64,000 nt of DNA from Podarcis raffonei (Eukaryota > Chordata > Lepidosauria > Squamata > Lacertidae): NCBI RefSeq assembly GCF_027172205.1, contig NC_070614.1, positions 41,469,001-41,533,000 on the forward strand, read 5' to 3'. The notes beneath the pieces are model-generated. The model was given only the letters and a program-made list of their open reading frames with translations, had not been told where the DNA came from and did not search any database. Both the position numbers and the translations under genes were made by a program. This document shows, piece after piece, positions 32,660-52,790 of the stretch (positions are counted from its first letter, which is position 1; each line of letters begins with the position of its first letter).

Positions 32660-32785
32660 CTTTCCCCAACCTGGCATCTTCTAGGCGTTTTGGACTACAA
32701 TTCCAGTCATCCTCTACTGTTGCCCCTGCTGGCTGTTGCTGATGGGAATTGTAGTCCCTAAACATCTGGAGGGTACCAGGGCACT
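32660..32785. mobile_element. Foldback hAT-like MITE (family A)
   Basis: Left arm tttggactacaattccagtc and right arm ctgatgggaattgtagtccc are inverted. The outer arms (ccccaacctggcatcttcta / catctggagggtacc) belong to the same family as 2351-2446. Confidence 0.55.
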
Positions 32786-33494
32786 TTGGGTAAAGCTGGG
32801 CTTCAATGCAGGGGTTAAGGGGTGTATCCTGTCCGACTCAGAGAAGGCCCAGTGACACTACTAACTTAAGAGTCACTAATTTCAGTGGGTCTGCACCGTG
32901 TAGGACCAGCCTTGGATACAACCCTAAATACCCAGCACACAAGATCTTGCCCATATCCTGCTTCCAGATTTGGGATTTGCACACAGAAGTCTTGGGCTTG
33001 TGGGCCCTAACTGCTATTGAATTCCACTACAAGGCAACCCTGCTGGGTTCAGCTCCTTTCTCCTTCCTTTCTGACTTCCTCAGCCCCATTTTGCCCTTTC
33101 AAACTGTAGAGAGAAACTAAAATTTCTGTCTTCTGTTACTGCCTTTTGAGATGTTTTAAGTATTATCCTCCTACCTTCGTGTCAGAATGCCAGGGACCCC
33201 CTTAGAAATTGGAATCCAAGGAGGTTAACTCTGGAGAAATGAAGTTTAGAATTGGACTGTGTGTAATGTCCTCAAGAACCCCTTCTCTACCTCGCACCCC
33301 TCGAGCTGATAACGCTTTTGCTTTGGTTCTGCAGATAACATCAAATAATCTCCTTGTTTATGTATTCAGTAAGAGGTTGAGAATGTCTGTGCAAACCCGT
33401 GTGAGAGTTATTTCTTTCTTGTTTGAAGAAAGCAGCTAAAAATACATTTGAAAAACATGAATCCTGTGTTTGGTTGTGCAATTGTGTCATGAGC
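32786..33494. other. Intergenic, no gene recognised
   Basis: Includes a family C foldback arm near 32850-32930. No coding signal was found. Confidence 0.35.
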
Positions 33495-33502
33495 CTATAG
33501 GG

Positions 33503-34525
33503 CGGAGCTTTTCAACTTTTTTGAGTCCATGGCTCCCTTGACCCACTACATTCTTTCTTTCTTTTCCATTTTTTTAAAATTGATTTTCCAATTTTTTTGA
33601 ACAATAAACAAACAAACATAAATCTTAACTGTACTTAATCCAATCTTCATAACATTGTTAGGTGACTTCCTCTAATCCCTCTGGCTGAGTTTCAGTATAT
33701 ATCTTTGTAACACTTTTTTCAAAACCAAATTTCTCATCAAATTAACTTAATCACTTAAGATCGTTCTTTCTTTTCATTTAACTTTAAAGATTTATTCTCT
33801 AACATCACATATTTAAATCCTAAGCCTATCTGATATTTGCAAATTTTTCCAATTAAGTTATCTTAACATATTTAACTAAACAGTCTTTTAAATTTCATCC
33901 ATTCCTTCTGGTGCTCCTCCTCCTTCTGGTCGCGGACTCTTCCAGTCAGGTTGGCTAGCTCCGAAAAGTCCATCATTTTCATCTGCCATTCCTCCACTGT
34001 TGGGACTTCTTGTGTTTTCCAATTCTTAGCTAACAAAATTCTAGCTGCAGCTGTGGCATACAAAAACAATTGACCCACTGCATTCTTTCTGCGGCACCCC
34101 TGTGGGGCTCAGGAGCCGAGTTATGTCACCCCTTGCCTGCAGAGCGGGCAGCCTCTCACCCTTTTTTGAACACCCTTCCTTGTGGAGTGTTCCCTCAGCC
34201 TCCTCCCTCTTCGGGAGTCCTCTGGGCAGCCGCAGCTGCTGCCCCTGGTCTCTGAGCTGCTCCCCTTGCCCCAAGGAGAGGTGCCTCCTCACACAGCCCC
34301 ACAAGGGGATGTGAGGCAACCCCTGGCCAACCCCAGAGGTACCATTCGCCTGGGGAGCTTGTAGCCAGGGCTGCTGCATCAAACAGCCGCACATGCCTTT
34401 GGTAGGCAGAGACATGAGAGGGCATCAGGAGGGAGGAAAGAGGGATAGAGGCCAGTGTTGCTTGTAGCACCCCAATCATCATTCAAGGCACCCCAGGGCC
34501 ACGGCACGCTGGTTAAAAACCACTG
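33503..34525. mobile_element. hAT element split by an L1 insertion
   Basis: Left end cttttcaacttttttgagtc and right end ccacggcacgctggttaaaa, then accactg, are inverted-repeat termini of a CAGTGGTTTTCAAC-type hAT. The flanking 8-mers ctataggg (33495-33502) and ctttaggg (34526-34533) match at 7 of 8 positions. The element resumes after an L1 at 34070 and encodes no recognisable transposase. Confidence 0.65.
33559..34069 (-). mobile_element. L1 LINE 3' end, with 21-bp target duplication
   Basis: Minus strand encodes an L1 ORF2 C-terminus (ATAAARILLAKNWKTQEVPT, EWQMKMMDFSELANLTGRV). The insertion is bounded by a 21-base duplication (ttgacccactacattctttc + t at 33538-33558 and the same with one change at 34070-34090). 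The T-rich side is on the left, consistent with a minus-strand poly(A) tail. Younger than the hAT element it interrupts. Confidence 0.85.
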
Positions 34526-34533
34526 CTTTAGGG

Positions 34534-35190
34534 AATTAAGAAACAACAACAAAAGCTGTTCCAAAGCTTCAGTGGGGCAAGAACGGTAGATTTTCTTGAC
34601 TCTGGTAAGTAAATAAATTCTAGGCTTCCTCTGGGCTCAAAGCTTCCATCCGAGGAGGATGACAGTTGCTTCCATTTTTCCAGTCGGCCTTTGTTGGGAG
34701 TGGCTAATTCTACTGAGTTGGGTCATTCACTCACTCCCACTGCAGAGGCTCAATCAGTAATGCAGGCCTTCTCCAGACTATTGCATTTAAAGCAGCAAAT
34801 TGCTCTAAACAGTCCTGGCTTTCCCTCAAAGTGTCCAGGGGACTGTCATTTAAGAGTGCTGTAGGTTGGTAGGAGACTTCCTGTTGCCCTCGCAGAGCTA
34901 TAATTCGCAGAGTGGTTTCACAGTCCATCCCTCATCCCAGGGGAGGTGACATCTTGTGTCCCCTGAAAGACAAGCAAGATTCATAATTTCATGGGTTCAA
35001 GGCCACTTCATCCTATGCATGAAGGGAAATCTTAAATTGGTAGACACTGTAAGAGAGAAAATGGTAAGGTGGGAGTTGAAAATACAGTCAGTGATAATCA
35101 GTTTACATGCATGATTAAAAAACCCCCACAGTATAATCTTGAGATGATTTGTTGAGATGATTATAGTCACACTTGACAGTGAGGCAGGGA
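34534..35190. other. Intergenic with foldback-B fragment
   Basis: A family B relative lies at about 34780-34935 (tttaaagcagcaaattgctc ... gagctataattcgcagag). No gene recognised. Confidence 0.35.
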
Positions 35191-35420
35191 ACCATTAGGA
35201 AGAAACAGTCATGGATATGTGAAATGCCTTCCCACCAGATGTCAAAGAAATAAACAACTATCTGACTTGTGGACTTCTGAAGGCAGCTGTGTTTAGGGAA
35301 ACTTTTAACATTTGATGAATTATTGTATTTTAATATTTTGCTGGAAGCCGCTCAGAGTGGCTGGGGAAACCCAGTCAGATGGGCGGGGTATAAATAAAAA
35401 TTATTATTATTATTATTAAA
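35191..35420 (+). mobile_element. L2 LINE 3' end
   Basis: Plus-strand L2 terminus: aaataaacaactatctgact, then gccgctcagagtggctgggg, ending in (att)n at 35400-35417. Confidence 0.8.
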
Positions 35421-35699
35421 CACGTAGGCAGTTCAGTTGGGGAAGCAGGATGGCAGGATTTGGTGCCTCGCAGACCTCTGCACCGGGGCTTTCCCTGCCC
35501 TGCTGCCCCGAGTGGCTCCGCATAGTCGCTGGAAAAGCTGCCAACACCTGCCGGACAGGCAGAAGTCCAACCGGTGAAGCTTTCCCCCATTACTGCACCG
35601 CCAAGCATTGGAACTCCGCCTATGGACTTAGGAGCGGCTTTTCTTCCCCACGCAGAAAACAAAGGTCCCCGCGTCGCTCCCAAAATCCGCAGCAAATAG

Positions 35700-36110
35700 A
35701 CCGACGCCTTCTCTGACTGCTGCCAATGCATCTGCTTCCAGGTGCGAGGAGAGCTTTGGCTCCGCCCCCGCCATTGTGGTTCTCCCCCCCCCCCATCTCT
35801 CACCTCTCAGTGGTTCCCTCTCTCTCTGCCGCTCTACGATTGGCTCATTGGAGCGAGCGAGGCGGGATTTTCCTTTTTCCTTTTTTTTTTTGGACGAGCC
35901 GCCGCTTAGATCTTCGCCGGCTGAGGCCACGCCCCACGCGTTCTGATTGGCCCAGGCGGGTTCGGAGCGGTGACATCCGGGCATTCTGGGGGAGGCGAGG
36001 TAAGAAGGAGGTGGCGGCCAGGGCGAGGGAGTGGCGGACCGGAGAGGGAACCGCCCAAGTCTGCCGGAGGGCTGCTGCGCCTCCCCTTGCATTCTGGCAG
36101 GTGAGCAAGC
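35700..36110 (+). promoter_or_regulatory. MAPK7: CpG-rich MAPK7 promoter and probable untranslated first exon
   Basis: GC-rich block with a GC box (ctccgcccccgcc near 35762), ATTGG/CCAAT boxes near 35839 and 35945, and two good splice donors in the right orientation: ggaggcgag|gtaagaag (intron from 36000) and attctggcag|gtgagcaa (intron from 36101). The first coding exon of MAPK7 has an acceptor at 38661, so this is the natural upstream exon. Which donor is used cannot be told from sequence. Confidence 0.6.
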
Positions 36111-38442
36111 ACCTTTCATTCCCCCCTCCCTTCTTTCCGCCCCCCTCCATTAAGAAGCACGGCGAAGGGGTTCAGGGTTCAGCCTTTCCCACTGCAAGAT
36201 CCCTTCCTGCCTTTGCAATGCTTCTTTCTCCCCATGATAAGTATAAATAATAAAATTACTACTACTATAATTATTATTCTCCTCCTTTCCTCCGCCCGAT
36301 ACGTCGCCTCTTTCCCCTTTCCGCCCCCCGAGGACCAAAAGCCTCGAAATGCACGTCCCCCCCCAACTCACATCTCCCCTTCTCTCCGCCCTCCCCTCCA
36401 CCCACTGCATGGCGGAAGACAACCCCTCCTTTTCTATTCCATAATATTCCCTATTCTTCCTTACTGACATCTCGAACCCCAACTCTCCCCACTGCCCGCT
36501 TCTGATGGATCCTTATCGCCGCTGGTTTGCTGGGAGATATGGAGGGGCAGCCCTTTTCTCTTCTATCCCATAATAGCTTCCATTCCAATTTATTTTCTGG
36601 TGGGGGGGGGCTGTGATGGGCTAAGATGCTCTCTTTGGCATCTTTCCCTTTCCCCCATTCGCAGCATTCCACCACATGTCGGGTGGGGGAATAATGTCTT
36701 TGCTCTGGCCATCCCATCATGTCCCCTTCCTCGCTTATCCCAGACCTAGCTGGCATTTTCCCCCAGCCTGCCCTCCCAATCGTTTTTCCTCTGTCCCATG
36801 AAATTAAAAAGAATGGCAGCTGCCATTGTTTGTTTGCCTTCCACGCACCATTCTCTGCTGTCTGTCCTTCCCACCTGCCTTCCCCCTGAATATCCTGGGT
36901 GACGACGGAGAACCTCCACAAACCTGTGTGTTGATCTCCTTTTGCTTTGTGCAAGCAGCTAAGGATTATTATTCTGTGGGATAGTGTGTGCCTAATGTGG
37001 GGTTCCAGGTTTTCTGAAATAAGGAATAAATCCCATTCAGGGATAAGATATTTGTTACTCCTTTCATCCTCTAATCCCATTTTTTTTTTGCTCTTGATTT
37101 GCAAATCACTGTACTGTTGGCTTATCTTAATATATTTTGCCTAGGTGACAGCTATAGCAATTAAAAACAACTACCCGGGGGGTGGGGAAATAAACCACAT
37201 TGGGTAGCTGATATCTCTAAGTAACCTTGGCACATGCCAATATATTTGAAATACCGTATAGTTCTTTCTGTTCATCAAGGACCCTGAGTTGGAGAACTAT
37301 AAAACGGTTAAATGCTGATTAAAATGTTTGGAACACATAACGTGAACAGCATATTTTAAAAAAACAATGCCTCTCAGTATCACTAACACGCTGTGTCTGG
37401 GACTGCTTTTTAGGCTGGTCTGGAAGCTGTAACTGATATAAAATGCAGCCACTTGGCTACTTACTGGGAAATACTATTACTGTACATATTATATCACGCT
37501 TAAAGGAGTTATACTGGCTGCCCCCAAGCTACTGGGTCATGTTTGATATTTTGGTATGGACCTAGAAAGCCCTAAATATCTTGGGACCAGGATACCTTTC
37601 TCCCTGTTTTCCTACACCAGGAGTGAGGAACTGGATTAAACCCCCAAAACCTTGATAAGTGAGTGGAGGTACCCCCTGTCAAACTTCAAAGGGGTTGTGG
37701 TAACATCCGATTGTTGTGTCCTTACCTGCTGCACACCTGAAATTACTTACAACGTCAAATGTGTGATAGGAGGGTGTGGGTGGGTGGATGGGTGGGAATG
37801 GCCTTGGGACCAAATTGTGACCCATTCCGGGCCTAACTAGGCTTGTGGGCTGGAGCTTCCCCACCTCTGCCCCACATGATCATTATGATCAACTGATGAG
37901 TCCCTCCTGGTTGCATCACTGCCATGGAAGTGCAGTAAACAGTCATAGAGGAAGGACTTTTCCTGTGGTGATTCCTGCACTGTGGGACTACCATTCCCTT
38001 GGCAAATGCACCCATTAGTCATCTTCAGGTGTCCTTTTAAAAACACAGATCTGTTTCTGTCTATCAAATTTATTTATCAAAGTGATATCATGCCCATCTT
38101 CCTGAAGGACCCCAGGACTGCCAATGTCTGCTTTAAATGTTTTTAATGTCTGCGGCTTTTGCTGGTACCGTACCATTTTAACTGTGCCCTAGTCTTACAA
38201 TTTCACACACACACACATGAACACCCCGCTGCCCCGTATTATAATGTTTTTATACCCATTTGGACATTGCTGGCCTCCAGAATTAATGAGGCAGGCCATA
38301 TAGCAGTATTTTTTAATAAACAAATGTTAATCAGTAAACAAATAATGCTCACTGTAAAAGCAATACTTTCACTGTGTGTCAAAAGCTGTGCAATGAAGGA
38401 GCTGAATGGGATTCACCCTGGAAACTGTGTGCCAACACCTCA
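36111..38442. other. Probable first intron of MAPK7
   Basis: No coding signal. It includes a GC/CT-rich flank of the promoter to about 36500 and AT-rich unique-looking sequence further right. Confidence 0.4.
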
Positions 38443-38499
38443 AAGGCGCCCAGAGTGGCTGGGGCAACCCAGTCAGATGGGCAGGGCACAAATAATACA

Positions 38500-38553
<54 letters not shown>

Positions 38554-38554
38554 T
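38443..38554 (+). mobile_element. L2 LINE 3' tail with long (ATT)n
   Basis: caaaggcgcccagagtggct followed by ggggcaacccagtcagatgg, then (att)n for about 18 units at 38500-38554. It ends about 110 bases before the MAPK7 coding-exon acceptor. Confidence 0.8.
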
Positions 38555-38638
38555 TAACTGTCTGCTGTATCTCATGCAGTGGAGAAGGGGGATGGTAGAT
38601 GGTGCCCCTTGGTAAGGAGGGCAGTGGTCCTTCCTTAA

Positions 38639-47433
<8,795 letters not shown>

Positions 47434-48049
47434 AAAAGTTGCCTCTCCCTTCTGCTGTCTTCCTCCTGTTTCGTTTCGGCTGGGTGCGATAAAGTCTGAG
47501 CCCCGCTTGGGTCTTCTTCACGGCCTTCTTGGCGACTCTGGCTGGGAACGTCACCGCAGTGCCTGCCTTTTTCCTTCCTTTTTTTTCAAAGCACCAGCTG
47601 GGTTGAGCTGGTGTTTGGACTTTCTACAAAAAAGGTCTGAGGGTGGCCCAGGCAACACCCCTGTCCCTCCTGTTCGGGTGTGTTGCAGGACGCAAGAATG
47701 AAAGCTGTTCAGGTAACAACCTCAGCCGACAACACTAAAAGGTGGATCCATTACCTGTTGTCTTACCTGTTGTCCATTACCTGCTGAGGGAACGCCTTCC
47801 TGACCCCTCACTGTGTTTTCCTTTTGCCTCATGGCCTGAGAACCGGACACCTCTCTCCTCACACTGTTTGAGGGGCGAGCATCCGTGTAAACGCTTTTTT
47901 CCACGTTTACTGATGACGGGCGAGAAACACGAGTGCCAAATGCGCAGCCATAGCACGCTTTGCCTTTTATAAAAAGTGTGTTGAAAGCGCTGGATCGTAT
48001 GAGAGGATCGCCCTGTTGCGGGGAAAGGGGGGTGGGAATAAGGAGGTAA
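47434..48049 (+). other. MAPK7: MAPK7 3' UTR, proximal part
   Basis: Follows the stop codon directly. No canonical AATAAA was picked out here. ATTAAA variants and an AT-rich end occur far downstream near 50177-50195, past inserted repeats, so the true 3' end is undetermined. Confidence 0.4.
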
Positions 48050-48310
48050 GATGGGCCCTATTGGATCAGCCCAGCATCCTGTTCTCACAGCGGCCAATCA
48101 GACGCCTACAGGAAGCTCTCAAGAACGACACAAGCGCAACAGCGATTCTCAGCATTCGAGGGCATGTTGCCTCTCGCAGCAGAGGAATAAGCTAGTCAGC
48201 CCATGTGGTTGGCAGTCACTGACAGCCTTACCTTCCACGAATTATTGCCTCATCCTCTTTGAAAGCCATCTAAGTTGGTGGCAGCCACCTTACAGAAGGA
48301 GCTGCCTTCA
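48050..48310 (-). repeat. CR1/L3-like LINE fragment
   Basis: gccctattggatcagcccag, catcctgttctcacagcggc, then 'catcctctttgaaagccatc' and 'taagttggtggcagcca' form a contiguous CR1-lineage 3' region. Confidence 0.55.
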
Positions 48311-48631
48311 TATTGACAAGGGGGCTTGTCTAGCTTGGCGCTGTGCATTCTGACCTTGGGATACATCTCCCAAGATCTTGGGGGGAATTTTGCAGGGTTC
48401 CTTTTAACTGGAAATGGCAGGGATTGAACCCTGAACCGCCCTCAGCAGACATGCAGAAATTACGGGCTCTTCTGGTGTTGCTGGACTACAACTCCCATCG
48501 TCTCTGGCCTTTGGCTGACGGGGAGTTGCAATTCCCTGCCATTCCTCCGCTTTGGGACCTCTTTCCTGGCTCTGTCTAAAATGCCTGCCTTCCTGCAAGC
48601 ATGACCCATCAGGTGAAGGTGTGTCTTGGGA

Positions 48632-48888
48632 GCCAGGGTGATGTAGTGGTTAATAGCAGTAGACTCATAATCTGGGGAACAGGGTTCGATTCCCTGCTCC
48701 TCCACATGCAGCTGCTGGGTGACCTTGGGCTAGTCACACTTCTCTGAAGTCTCTCAGCCTCACTCACCTCACAGAGTGTTTGTTGTGGAGGAGGAAGGGA
48801 AAAGGAGATTGTTAGCCACTTTGAGACTCCTTAGGGTAGTGATAAAGCGGAATATCAAATCCAAACTCTTCTTCTTCTGCGGCTGCTA
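48632..48888 (+). repeat. Sauria-type SINE
   Basis: Head gtgatgtagtggttaatagc, agactcataatctgggg and B box ggttcgattcc; core catgcagctgctgggtgacc and ttgggctagtcacactt; end ctttgagactccttagggta, then aatccaaactcttcttctt. Near full length. Same family as 54227-54473. Confidence 0.9.
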
Positions 48889-49810
48889 TGTGGAAGATGG
48901 CTCAGGACATGGTGCCCGCCTCTCCACGCAGCAGCCGTGGATCCCCTTCCGGAGGGGTGAGTTAGAAGCCTAGGGAGTTGCCTTGCCTTGTTATTGAGCA
49001 TCGGTCCCTTTAGCCCAGTATTGTCCACACTGATTGGCAGCGGCTGTCCAGGGTTTCAAGTGGAGTGGTGGTCCCCAGCTGGATTTGAAATCAGATCTGA
49101 ACCTGGGACCTTCTGCATGCACAACTGAGCTAATGGAAGTTCCTGCACCCTCCGCTAACTTGCCTGGCCGGCTGCTCTTGTCCTGTGTGCGAGTCTCATA
49201 TGAAGATGGTTTCAGGTGGCTTCCATTTGGCTGCAACAGGTAGGCCTAGTCACCAAGAAGGCCTCTGAAGCTGCCATCTTGCCAGCCCACTAGCCGTTTC
49301 TTCCCATGAGACCATGGCGCCAAATTCGCTATGGAGGAGCCAGACTTTCCCCTTCCTCAGGAGCTGCTCTGCCGTGTTGAGAGTCTCCAGTCCCGGAGGA
49401 TGCAGTGTGGCCGCGAACGTAGGGTGGTGATGGTCCTGTTTTCACCAAGACGATGGTGCCCCAGATTTCCAGGAGTGCCTTAGCCAGCCGTCTTCCCTTG
49501 CGTGCAGCAGGCCTTGAGGCCTTGTTTATGTAAGCTGAGCTCTAGAAGACGTTACTTGTTTTCAACACGCCTGTCTAGATGAGAATTCCACATTTGGGGT
49601 GCCGGTGGCAGAGATCTCTCTTCTGCCCCCCACCCAATGGAACCGTGAACATTGCATAGCAAAGGTGACCTTCCCTCTTGGTTCATTGTGGCCCACTAGG
49701 AAAACTCTGCAGCCCAGGACTGCATTGGAACATTAAACTGGGGCCTTGTTTACTTGAACTGAGATTATTTTGGGTTCAGCTATTCCTGCGGCATCAAGAG
49801 AAACCAATGA
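48889..49810. other. Intergenic / possible extended 3' UTR
   Basis: No coding signal and no repeat family recognised with confidence. Confidence 0.35.
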
Positions 49811-49812
49811 TG

Positions 49813-49818
<6 letters not shown>

Positions 49819-49885
<67 letters not shown>

Positions 49886-49890
49886 TCCTT
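49819..49890 (+). repeat. (CT)n then (CTTT)n microsatellite
   Basis: Pure (tc)n for about 36 bases, turning into (tttc)n for about 32 bases. Confidence 0.95.
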
Positions 49891-50275
49891 CTCCCTCTGT
49901 CAAGGGTAACCTCGCCCCCAGTTGCATTTTCCTACGAAGGGGTGAAGGTTGGGATTTTGGCCAGATCGCAGGGTTGATTTTCGGATACTTTCTGTGCTTG
50001 GTTAGCTGGGTGGAGATAGAAAACGCACCTCTGAAGATTCAGAGGTCAGAGTTGAAATGGATTCTTGTGTGTGTCTGTTGTGTGTACATTGTCTTTAGTC
50101 CGAGTCTTGAGTGCTGCTGGCTGTGTGTGGTGGATTTTCTCCAAAGCGATGGTGCCATCTCGTGATGATTTTTGTCATTAAACTTTCTATTAAAATTGTG
50201 ATTTATAAAAAGCCGGAGTGGTGCAGTGTTTGTATTGTGTCTTTCCTTGTTTCCTGTAGGATTACTAGCATGTAA
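49891..50275. other. Unique sequence with ATTAAA signals
   Basis: Not obviously repetitive. cattaaactttctattaaaa near 50176-50195 could be the distal polyadenylation region of MAPK7, but nothing links it to that transcript. Confidence 0.25.
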
Positions 50276-50321
50276 AAAGGGCCCTGTTGGATGAGGCCAG
50301 TGGCCGATCTCGTTCAGCTTC

Positions 50322-50445
50322 CTTGAATCGTAGAATTGCAAGGGACCCTGAGGAGCATCTAGTCCAACCCCCTGCAATATGCAGCTGCCCCATGCGGGGA
50401 TCAAACCTGCAACCTTGTCATTATCGGCACCATGCTCTAAGTCCA
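50322..50445 (-). repeat. tRNA-Ile-derived SINE with CR1-like tail
   Basis: On the minus strand: ttagagcatggtgccgataa, tgacaaggttgcaggtttga, then gttggactagatgctcctc and gcaattctacgattc. Same head type as 43260-43410. Confidence 0.75.
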
Positions 50446-50736
50446 GGCATGTCCAAAGTCTGTTTCAGAGGCGTAATCCTGAGTGGCACTGACTGGCAGC
50501 TCCAGGATTTCAGCCGGGATCCTCTCCCAGTGTCATCGCAGTCAGCAAGTGAGGAAATCAGGCATGTCCAAAGTCCATTTCGGGGGCCTAATCCTGCCTG
50601 AAGCCTGCCGGTCGGTTTAATCTGGCCCCTGTGGCAGTTTATTTCCTGGGGTAAAATCCTAAAAAAGCCTCAACAACTCCAACCCTAAAAAAGGTCAACA
50701 ACTTCAATCCTAAAAGAAGGTTAACAACTTTGGTTG

Positions 50737-51103
50737 GATACAAATCAATATGGCTAAAACACCCACCCACTCCACTCACACACACATGAAAACAAAGATC
50801 ACCACAGTCAATCACAAACAAACAACCACACCCTAGGCCAATCTCTCTCACAACCAAAGGAACACAAGTGAATAGCACAGAACCTGCATAAGCGACGCTG
50901 ACACAAAACCCCACATTAAGTAAAATAGAAACATCGCCACCTGACCCCCCCATCTCCCCCCTTTCCCCCTTCTTCCTAATGTCTCAACAAATGAAACTGA
51001 TCTGTAAAAAAATGTGACTTGGAGAAAAAAGAGAGAGAGAGAGACATTGCACATACTTTTGTAAACTAAGAAAATCTTTAATAAATATACATTTAAAAAA
51101 ACC
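50737..51103 (+). mobile_element. L1-like 3' UTR insertion with 14-bp TSD
   Basis: Flanked by aacaactttggttg at 50723-50736 and 51104-51117 (14 of 14 identical). Ends aataaatatacatttaaaaa plus A, a poly(A)-like tail. No coding sequence remains; the L1 assignment rests on the tail and duplication type. Confidence 0.65.
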
Positions 51104-51179
51104 AACAACTTTGGTTGCCCCCCCATGGCCCTTCACTTCATCAAGTCTGGCCCTCTTTGAAAAAAGTTTGGACACCATA

Positions 51180-51335
51180 ACCAATGGAGCTATCCATCTG
51201 ATGCCTGTTCTCACAGGGCCCAGCCAGATGTTTGTGGGAAGCCCCAAAACAGGACCCGAGCACAACACCAGCTCTCCCCAGTTCTGATTCCCAGCAACTG
51301 GTTTTCAGAGGCATCCTGCTCCCCATGTGGGCTTG
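51180..51335 (-). repeat. CR1/L3-like LINE fragment
   Basis: gttctcacagggcccagcca, caggacccgagcacaacacc, gattcccagcaactggtttt: same family as 48.05 kb. Confidence 0.5.
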
Positions 51336-51535
51336 CATGCTTTGCACCATAGTTCCTCCTGTTGCCTAAGCTGAGCATTTAGGCTTGTATTCAATGCAGC
51401 TCTATGTAAGCATCCCATCTACCCAAGGATTCCTGCTTGCACAATTTTTCTGTACCCAGATCTGCTCTGGTTTTTTTTTAAAGAAATCCCAATGCTACAT
51501 TTAGGGGATTTGCGAGGGAAGGGAGTGGTGGAAAA

Positions 51536-51640
51536 ATCCTATTATAGAATTCTAGAGCTGGAAGGGGGACCCAAAGGCTCATCTCATCCACAAGCAGAAA
51601 TCCATGCACTGACTAAATGCTTTCTTGGCTCCTTAGTAAA
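51536..51640 (-). repeat. CR1-type LINE/SINE tail fragment
   Basis: tagaattctagagctggaag then a diverged 'gctcatctcatcca', the CR1 terminus in reverse. Confidence 0.4.
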
Positions 51641-51654
51641 CATTCCCAGTCAAG

Positions 51655-51790
51655 CCCAGGGATGGGGAAGCTGTGACCTTCCAGCTGTTACTGGACTCCA
51701 GCTCCCATGAGCCTCAGCCAACATAGCCTGTGATCAGGAATGATGGGAATTGTAGTCCATCAGTATCTGGAGGGCCACAAACCCTCCCCC
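51655..51790. mobile_element. Family A foldback MITE
   Basis: cagggatggggaagctgtga at the left and tatctggagggccacaaacc at the right, with central arms ctggactccagctcccatga and gatgggaattgtagtccatc. Confidence 0.6.
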
Positions 51791-52500
51791 CTACTCTGTT
51801 CTAGCCTATAGTCTCTGTGACTGGCCAAGACAACATGGCTATTGAAGTCTTCCCTGGTGCTCCTTTTACAGGTATGGACTGCCTTCAGCCTGGCATGGCA
51901 ATGATCGACCTATATTTTGATTCAGACGCCAGCACTGGCTGTGGTTGGTTACTGCAGGGTAGGAGCCTAGCAACAGGGGAGGATCAAAACAGTTCACATC
52001 AATCTACCAGCTGCGTAGATTATAGGTGGGTGGAAATTTTTGCATATCAGCTGGGAGATGCCTCACCAGCCCAGGTGGAGTTGGTAAAAATCTCACCTGA
52101 GCTCAGTGAGGCCTAAATGGGACAGCTGCTGTTTTACTGAAACTGGAGACCTGTGTGGACAAGCCCCTTTGGGAGGGATGCATATGGCGGAAATGGTGCA
52201 AAGTTTATAGGCCTGAAGTCAGACTTTTAAAATGTTCCTATTCTGCAAACGGGGATGACGAAAGCGGAGAGCGGCTGGCAGCTTATGCCAGGTCTTCTCA
52301 CCTGAGCACCATTGGGATTGACATCTTTAAACTCTTGTGCTGCTCCCCCCCAATACAGCAAAATTCTGCCTTCTCAGAAACATGGGCATAAGCCCTCAGT
52401 TGTGCAGCCCTAAATGCCAAAAAGATCGCAAGTGAAAATGGCATGTTTGAAATGCAATCGGATTCTGAAATGGGAGTCCTGAAATATCTTAAAAGACTGG
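51791..52500. other. Intergenic, no gene recognised
   Basis: Contains an open frame of 99 codons at 51817-52116 with no recognisable motif, no flanking splice sites of note and ordinary composition. I treat it as chance. Confidence 0.35.
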
Positions 52501-52519
52501 TCCCTTCCTTACAGACCCT

Positions 52520-52790
52520 CCCAGGTGTTAAGATCATCAGAGAGGTGAGAATGGACCAGGAGAGGGCATTTTCAGTGGAATTCCTTCCCCACAAAGGTGT
52601 ATCTGGCTTTCCCCCTACACATCTTTTGGCCAGTGCTGAAGAGGCATCTCTTTGGCATCTGAGATGTGTGTTTTCAAGAGCCACCCAATTCCTGTGACGG
52701 CAATCTGTTTCAGCTGTGCTTAGTTTTTAATTCCAAATTGTAACCTGCTGTGGCACTTTCTGGTGAAGGCTAGTTAATAAATGCGATGAC
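52520..52790 (+). repeat. Possible very old L2 3' end
   Basis: gagagggcattttcagtgga followed by 'cttccccacaaaggtgt' and later 'tggccagtgctgaagaggca' recalls the L2 'RAFSV..LPxxV' region but is too diverged to be certain. Confidence 0.3.

Noticed and set aside
35726-36250. A 174-codon frame at the MAPK7 promoter
   Set aside because: Composition-driven open frame in GC-rich sequence, crossing two good splice donors; no similarity to known proteins.
51817-52116. A 99-codon ORF with ordinary composition
   Set aside because: No motif, no splice context and no support from flanking sequence.
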